DNA from: Dicyema japonicum
Taxonomy: Eukaryota; Dicyemida; Rhombozoa; Dicyemidae
Length of the DNA: 64,000 bases
NCBI GenBank assembly: GCA_011109175.1
Contig: RDEW01000013.1
Location: 494,558-558,557 of the forward strand
Reading direction: 5' to 3'
Every line of letters begins with the position of its first letter. Position 1 is the stretch's first letter. The notes under the pieces were generated by a model. It was not told the DNA's origin and did not search any database. It saw nothing but the letters and a program-made list of their open reading frames with translations. The position numbers were made by a program, and so were the translations under genes. Shown in pieces: positions 59,820 to 64,000 of this stretch.

Positions 59820-60840
59820 AAGTCCGTCTGACCAAATGAATGTTCCAAAATTCGGTCAGTTGGTCTGATCGTTCATACTCAAGACAAACTTCATCCACCA
59901 CGAGAATGCAGTTGGAGATCGTTCAGTTAAAACTGTGTTGATTGCTAATTGAGTCCGACTCCACTCCGTTATATACCGCGTCTCACATTTATGAGGTCGA
60001 TGATCTCTTGGTTTAGAGTGGTTTTTCTCCAGGGATGCATGCCTTTGGAACGTATTTTCGATCTCGGTGAGTATGCATTTGTTGAAGTGTTCGATTGAGG
60101 AATCAACCAAATGGAAATTTTTGAATGACAACTCCGTAAACACTGTTCAATTTTTTGTTCTAATTTTAACCACTGGGTGCGTCTGTTCAGTTTTGCGTCT
60201 TCCGCACTGGATTTAATCGAGATGGTAGTAGAAAAGAATTTCTAACTCTCGCCATGATGAGACCTAATCATCTGAAAGACCTAACTTCTTTTTTTATTGG
60301 AAATCCAGGACTTCTTACGAATTCAATTATTCCAAATATTCTGTCTGGATTATTTCCAGAAGTGGTCCGCCAACTTGATAGCCTTCGATCAGAAGGTCAG
60401 CTGAGTACGACCGATTGTGGTTGGGTTTGTCTTTAGGAGGTTGGCTGCCAAGATTGCCTCCCGATATTCTATCCCTGGATGAAAGCCCCATTGTTCCTTG
60501 CTGAGAAATTTCGTGATTCGATATGACGCGTAAGTCTTTTATAAATCAGCCTCTCCATAATTTTTGAAACTGAGTTTATGACTAAAAGGTTTATAATCCA
60601 AGGGATCCGTCCTCGATTTTCCAGGTTTTGGGATCATCCGAATAGTGGAATCCTTCCAAGCTTGCGGTACATATCCCATATTGAGACTTGCTCCAAATAG
60701 GTAATGGAGGACTTTAAATAGAGGACCTTCCTTAAATAGTTTAACCGTATCCCGTCAAATCCAGGAGCTTTATCTCGGCACTCCATAATGGTTAGTTTCA
60801 CCTCTTCATTAGTAATAATTAGAACAATCAGAAAATTAAA
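59820..60840 (-). mobile_element. LINE RT fragment (A-type)
   Basis: The minus strand gives, from about 60800 down, AWKDSTIRMIPKPGKSRTDP and PFSHKLSFKNYGEADL in the RT start region. At 60143-59856 it reads HFNKCILTEIENTFQRH then PRDHRPHKCETRYITEWSRT, the linker between APE and RT. The order of the two pieces is inverted relative to a normal element, so a rearrangement is likely. Confidence 0.45.
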
Positions 60841-60862
60841 ATAAGCCCTTTTCTATAATAAT

Positions 60863-61000
60863 CCTTAAAGTTCTTGATTATTCACGCATCCATTGGTTGA
60901 AAATGAACAGTTGTGTTTTTTGAAGGAATAAAATTTGAATGTTTTCAAAAAAAATTCGTTAAAACGTGGCTTGGAGCGTGAATAATCAAGAACTTTAAAG
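60863..61000. repeat. Small palindromic element (MITE-like)
   Basis: A 25-bp arm, CTTAAAGTTCTTGATTATTC then ACGC (60863-60887), returns inverted at 60976-61000 with one mismatch, enclosing 88 bp without coding potential. No clear target duplication. Confidence 0.75.
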
Positions 61001-61035
61001 ATCAATCAGTAAAAAGAACTTTTTCCGTAACATTT

Positions 61036-61131
61036 TAATTCATCACTAAGATAACTGATGAAAACATTAAAAAGTTCTGTTGTCAAGCCTTTTTATTTCA
61101 TAGTACAATATTTTTCAAAATCAAAATCTTT
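61036..61131 (+). repeat. 96-bp direct repeat, copy 2
   Basis: See copy 1 at 59692-59787. Sequence 61131-61400 is unassigned, with the start of LINE-B sequence on the right. Confidence 0.85.
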
Positions 61132-61399
61132 TAAACATCTTGATCTTTTACTAAGGTTTAATTTTTATTGTTCCAGTTGCATTAGTACAGAACTATAGTG
61201 ATCCTCATTTTTGATTGCTTTATGCCTTTTCTATCTTTAGATGAAATTGTCGAGGCTAGAGTACGTCGAAGTGATCTCTATGGAACGAGTCTAGATTGTG
61301 ATTGTCCGTATCAGAAAGTCCTCATTTTCCGGCATTGTAAAAGAGAATAGGCTTCATCAGTGAATTGTATTAACGTATCCGTGTTTGTCTACTTAATCC

Positions 61400-62845
61400 T
61401 TTACGCTTTAGCCAGTTTTCCTTAGGCTGCGTAGTGCACTGTTTGCATGTGTTTTCCGCATAATTACGTCTTGTTCATCTCCCAATAACGATCCGAGTTT
61501 CTTTACTTTTCTCCAATGTTCATCCAGCTTGGATTTTTGTTTGACTAGTTCAGTAAATTCTGTTTTCTCCACATTTACATTGAATAACCACTCGGCAAGT
61601 TTATTTTGCATCACCTCCAATAGGCTTTTCAGATAATTCATTACGAGAGAAATGAAATCCACGTCATCCGCATAAGCCACCACATCGATTTTTGCTTCAT
61701 AGTATGATCTTAGCTCCCTCAATGCAGCTTCCAGGTATATAACAAATAGTATGGGAGATAACGGATCCCCTTGAGGCGTCCCAATGGCTTAGAGCACTTG
61801 TCCTGTACCCTGAATGTTTGTCGCGTTTTTTAACTTTTGAATAGTGGAGCAACGCCATCTATGGCTCCACATAATGTCAGAAGTCTTCCTTCCTTCTCGA
61901 AAGCCACTGTAGATCTCGGATAAAAATTGTTCCGTACGAGGCTTTAAAGACAGGCTTGTCGCACTTCTGCAGGAGTTATTTCCATTTCCAATTTTTTGGG
62001 ATGAACAGTAAGTGCTGCAATTCTGTTGCTGTCTGACTTAAACAATTTCTTGAAGTGACAATTAATTCTGCAGCTTCTGCAGAGTCTGCTATCCGTCTGC
62101 CGTTTTCGTCGTTCATGATTAGAGGTTGTCTGCGTTTGCGCCCACGGAGTAATCTGATCCGCCTCATAGTACCTTCCATTGTCCTTCAGATCTTCAAGTG
62201 CCTTGATCTGTTCCTCAGTCTCATTCCTTGACATAGTGGAAACGTACTTTCTGATTTTCTTCTTGATATTTGTTCTTTCACGACTAAGCTCCTTTTTGAT
62301 ATGCTTGTCTTCAGTGTTTAAGTATTGAAGCCAATAGATTTTTTGCGTTAAGGTCGCCAGCGATGACCGTTATCGACAAGTGTAAAAGTTCAGAGTAAAC
62401 TTCAGAGAGACAGGAGTAGAACTGGTCTATCTCAGTAGGGTCTTTTCTAATCCATCTACTGTGGGGTGCGTACACGTTTATGATGGATAGTAAACTTTTA
62501 GATGGGCAGAGCTTGTTCATATAAAATCTGAAGTACGCAAATTCGGTCGTTTATGCTCCAATAGCCGTGAATCATTGGTCTCAGCTCTTTCTTTATCACA
62601 AATCCTTGGCCAAAGTGTCCTCTATCACTTCGAAATGAAATGATAGCCCAATATTTCCTCTTCTAGCCCATAGTGCAGTTTTGTTTCCTGCAAGCATCCA
62701 ACTGTAACTTCGTATTTTATCAGATCGTCGCATAGTGCTGTTGTCTTCCATAACTGTGTGAGCCCTCTGACATTAGATGTGAGTAGCAAGAAAGATGAAT
62801 CCACGAGTTTCCTGTAATTTTCAGACATATTGTAAAAAGCCACTT
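61400..62845 (-). mobile_element. LINE-B copy with APE and RT pieces
   Basis: From 5' to 3' on the minus strand: LLTSNVRGLTQLWKTTALCD with VGCLQETKLHYGLEEEILGY (62843-62625), LLSIINVYAPHSRWIRKDPT with ITVIAGDLNAKNL (62520-62311), LEDLKDNGRYYEADQI (62234-61944), and VVAYADDVDFISLVMNYLKS with KKLGSLLGDEQDVIMRKTHA (61722-61408). This is the only copy showing both the endonuclease (SNVRG, QETK, GDLNAK) and the YADD box. Frameshifts make it inactive. Confidence 0.8.
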
Positions 62846-62849
62846 CACC

Positions 62850-63330
62850 AGCTCAACCAAAAAAAGATTCCATATAAGTTGCTTAAAAAGGATTTCCTTA
62901 CTACATTATGTGGCAGGGAATCCAGAAGGCCACAGAAAGAACACAAATTAACCTGGGTAGGCTTAATGGCCGGATAATGGAAAACCGGCTCGTAATGAAT
63001 GCAGAGAAGTCGTCTAAGTTATTATTTACCTCTGACTCAGAAGAGCTGTTCAGGATTCTCGACCCCGCCGGACTCGTCCTCACCTTTGTCGGTCTGGGAT
63101 CACTTAGTTAGATGAGAACTTTTATTTCTTTCTCTTTGACCCAGTGATCCTGGGGGTAATAATAATAATATACCTCTGACAAAAGATTGGGAAGGAAAAC
63201 AGTCACCTTGAAGTTAAACAAGGTCGGTATCCCTTTCAACAGATGTCAAAGGATCTTGGGTGTGACAATTGATATGCATCTGACACCACACGTAGAAAAC
63301 ATTCTATTGTGTCGCGAGCGCTGAGCGTGA
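62850..63330 (+). mobile_element. LINE-A fragment split by a second LINE-A 3' end
   Basis: A LINE-D scrap (KIPYKLLKKDFLTTL) stands at 62850-62905. Then comes a Jockey-type stretch IQKATERTQINLGRLNGRIM, NRLVMNAEKSSKLLFTSD (62910-63036), continuing at 63181 with KRLGRKTVTLKLNKVGIPF and ILGVTIDMHLTPHVENI. The two halves are separated by a 134-bp insertion. Confidence 0.7.
63037..63170 (+). mobile_element. 5'-truncated LINE-A insertion with target duplication
   Basis: 134 bp: the last part of LINE-A (GACCCCGCCGGACTC ... GACCCAGTGATCCTGGGGG) with a (TAA)4-5 tail, flanked by TACCTCTGAC on both sides (63027-63036 and 63171-63180). It matches the 3' end of the copy at 26757-26890. Confidence 0.9.
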
Positions 63331-63698
63331 TGACAGGTGCCAACATCTGTAATGTTAATTGAAAATTAATCAATACTCGCAATCCACGCAGCAGGCTTCC
63401 TCAACTGACATTTGTTTAATTGTTAAAAAATTATTCTTCGTTAAAAAAAATAAATAAAATAAAATAAAAAATCAATAATATTTTTTACTTTATTGACCTT
63501 AAAAATTAAATTTTGACCTTTTTTGACATTACCCAAAATTGTTTACTTTTTTTGACTTAAAAAAAATTAAAATTTAATCAATAGTATAATTTTTTCTATT
63601 TTTATAAATTATTATATTCCGATATAAAGATTAATTCTATGATAATATTAATAATTATTATTACTTATTTATGATTTGAATTTTTTGTTGTTGTGGGC
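63331..63698. other. Very AT-rich spacer
   Basis: No gene seen; probably the 5' region of the LINE-D copy that starts at 63699. Confidence 0.4.
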
Positions 63699-64000
63699 AT
63701 GGCTGTTTCTTGTAAGAAAAGAAGAAAAGATGTTTCAATCGACCTATCTACGAAAGTTACTAAAAGAAAAAACAAAAGAAACGTAGAGAATGTGGTCGAA
63801 GACTTGTCCAAGACCCAAAAAGTTGTCAATACTGATCTTAAAGAACATCTTCTCTCACTGCAATGCGTAGTCGACAAAGTTCACACTGTGGACAAGAGAC
63901 AATGGGCTGTGGAAGTAGTTGAAGCTACAAAATCCAGATTTAAGAGAATGCCCCGTGGTGGTTGGCCTCTGATTACGAATGCTTTTAACCAAAGATTCGG
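63699..64000 (+). mobile_element. LINE-D 5' end of the frame, runs off the window
   Basis: An open frame from ATG 63699 to the window edge. It starts MAVSCKKRRKDVSIDLSTKV then TKRKNKRNVENVV, with basic clusters that could act as nuclear localisation signals. It ends in ATKSRFKRMPRGGWPLITNA, which matches the decayed LINE-D copy at 22730-22790 (RIPRGGWGLILNQ). It has no stop in 300 bp, so this may be a younger copy. Incomplete here. Confidence 0.6.

Noticed and set aside
59692-61131. LTR retrotransposon with 96-bp LTRs
   Set aside because: No gag, protease, integrase or primer-binding site between the repeats; the interior is non-LTR sequence.

Overview
The window comes from an AT-rich nuclear genome, most likely of a small ciliated animal. 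Gene content points to an animal: radial-spoke protein RSPH10B, centrosome proteins TUBGCP3 and CEP44, a secreted protein with two C-type lectin domains, cytohesin, DPY30, the spliceosomal GTPase EFTUD2, UBA3 and OXSM. Every host gene I could rebuild is cut by very short GT...AG introns, nearly all 20-28 nt. Removing them restores one continuous frame whose length is an exact multiple of three in the genes I counted. Introns of about this size in an animal are best known from dicyemids (Rhombozoa), so a dicyemid or a close relative is my best guess. This is an inference, not an identification.

Host genes sit in small dense clusters. 3.3-5.5 kb: RSPH10B (+). 8.4-12.3 kb: cytohesin (+), OXSM (-) and UBA3 (+); OXSM and UBA3 diverge from a 56-bp spacer. 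18.2-21.5 kb: EFTUD2 (+). 32.6-34.1 kb: the lectin (+) and a convergent small unknown gene (-). 48.6-49.1 kb: a small coiled-coil gene (+). 55.0-58.9 kb: DPY30 (+), TUBGCP3 (-) and CEP44 (+); the last two diverge from a 116-bp spacer.

Almost everything else is decayed or nested mobile DNA. I separate six LINE groups. LINE-A is Jockey/CR1-like, with an APE endonuclease and an RT. LINE-B is APE-type with a YADDVDF reverse transcriptase and a TAA tail. LINE-C is GC-rich with a restriction-like endonuclease end. LINE-D is R4/Dong-like with an IDDLK reverse transcriptase. LINE-E is RTE/BovB-like. LINE-F is a fragment with an R2-like endonuclease. Two SINE families are present: SINE-1 has a tRNA-like head and its 3' end resembles LINE-B, and SINE-2 has a 3' end resembling LINE-A. 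DNA transposons include hAT elements and a hAT MITE, a Merlin-like element, a pair of mariner/pogo-like ends around an RTE copy, and a Foldback/Mutator-like element with inverted arrays of about 95-bp repeats.

The most striking observations are: the uniform miniature introns; a P-loop lysine replaced by methionine in EFTUD2; a UBA3 that ends at its zinc knuckle without the E2-binding ubiquitin-fold domain; the Foldback-type element with a 9-bp duplication that splits a LINE-D frame and carries LINE-C sequence; two SINE-LINE pairs with shared 3' ends; and an assembly scar (one N between two identical 60-bp copies) at 43057.
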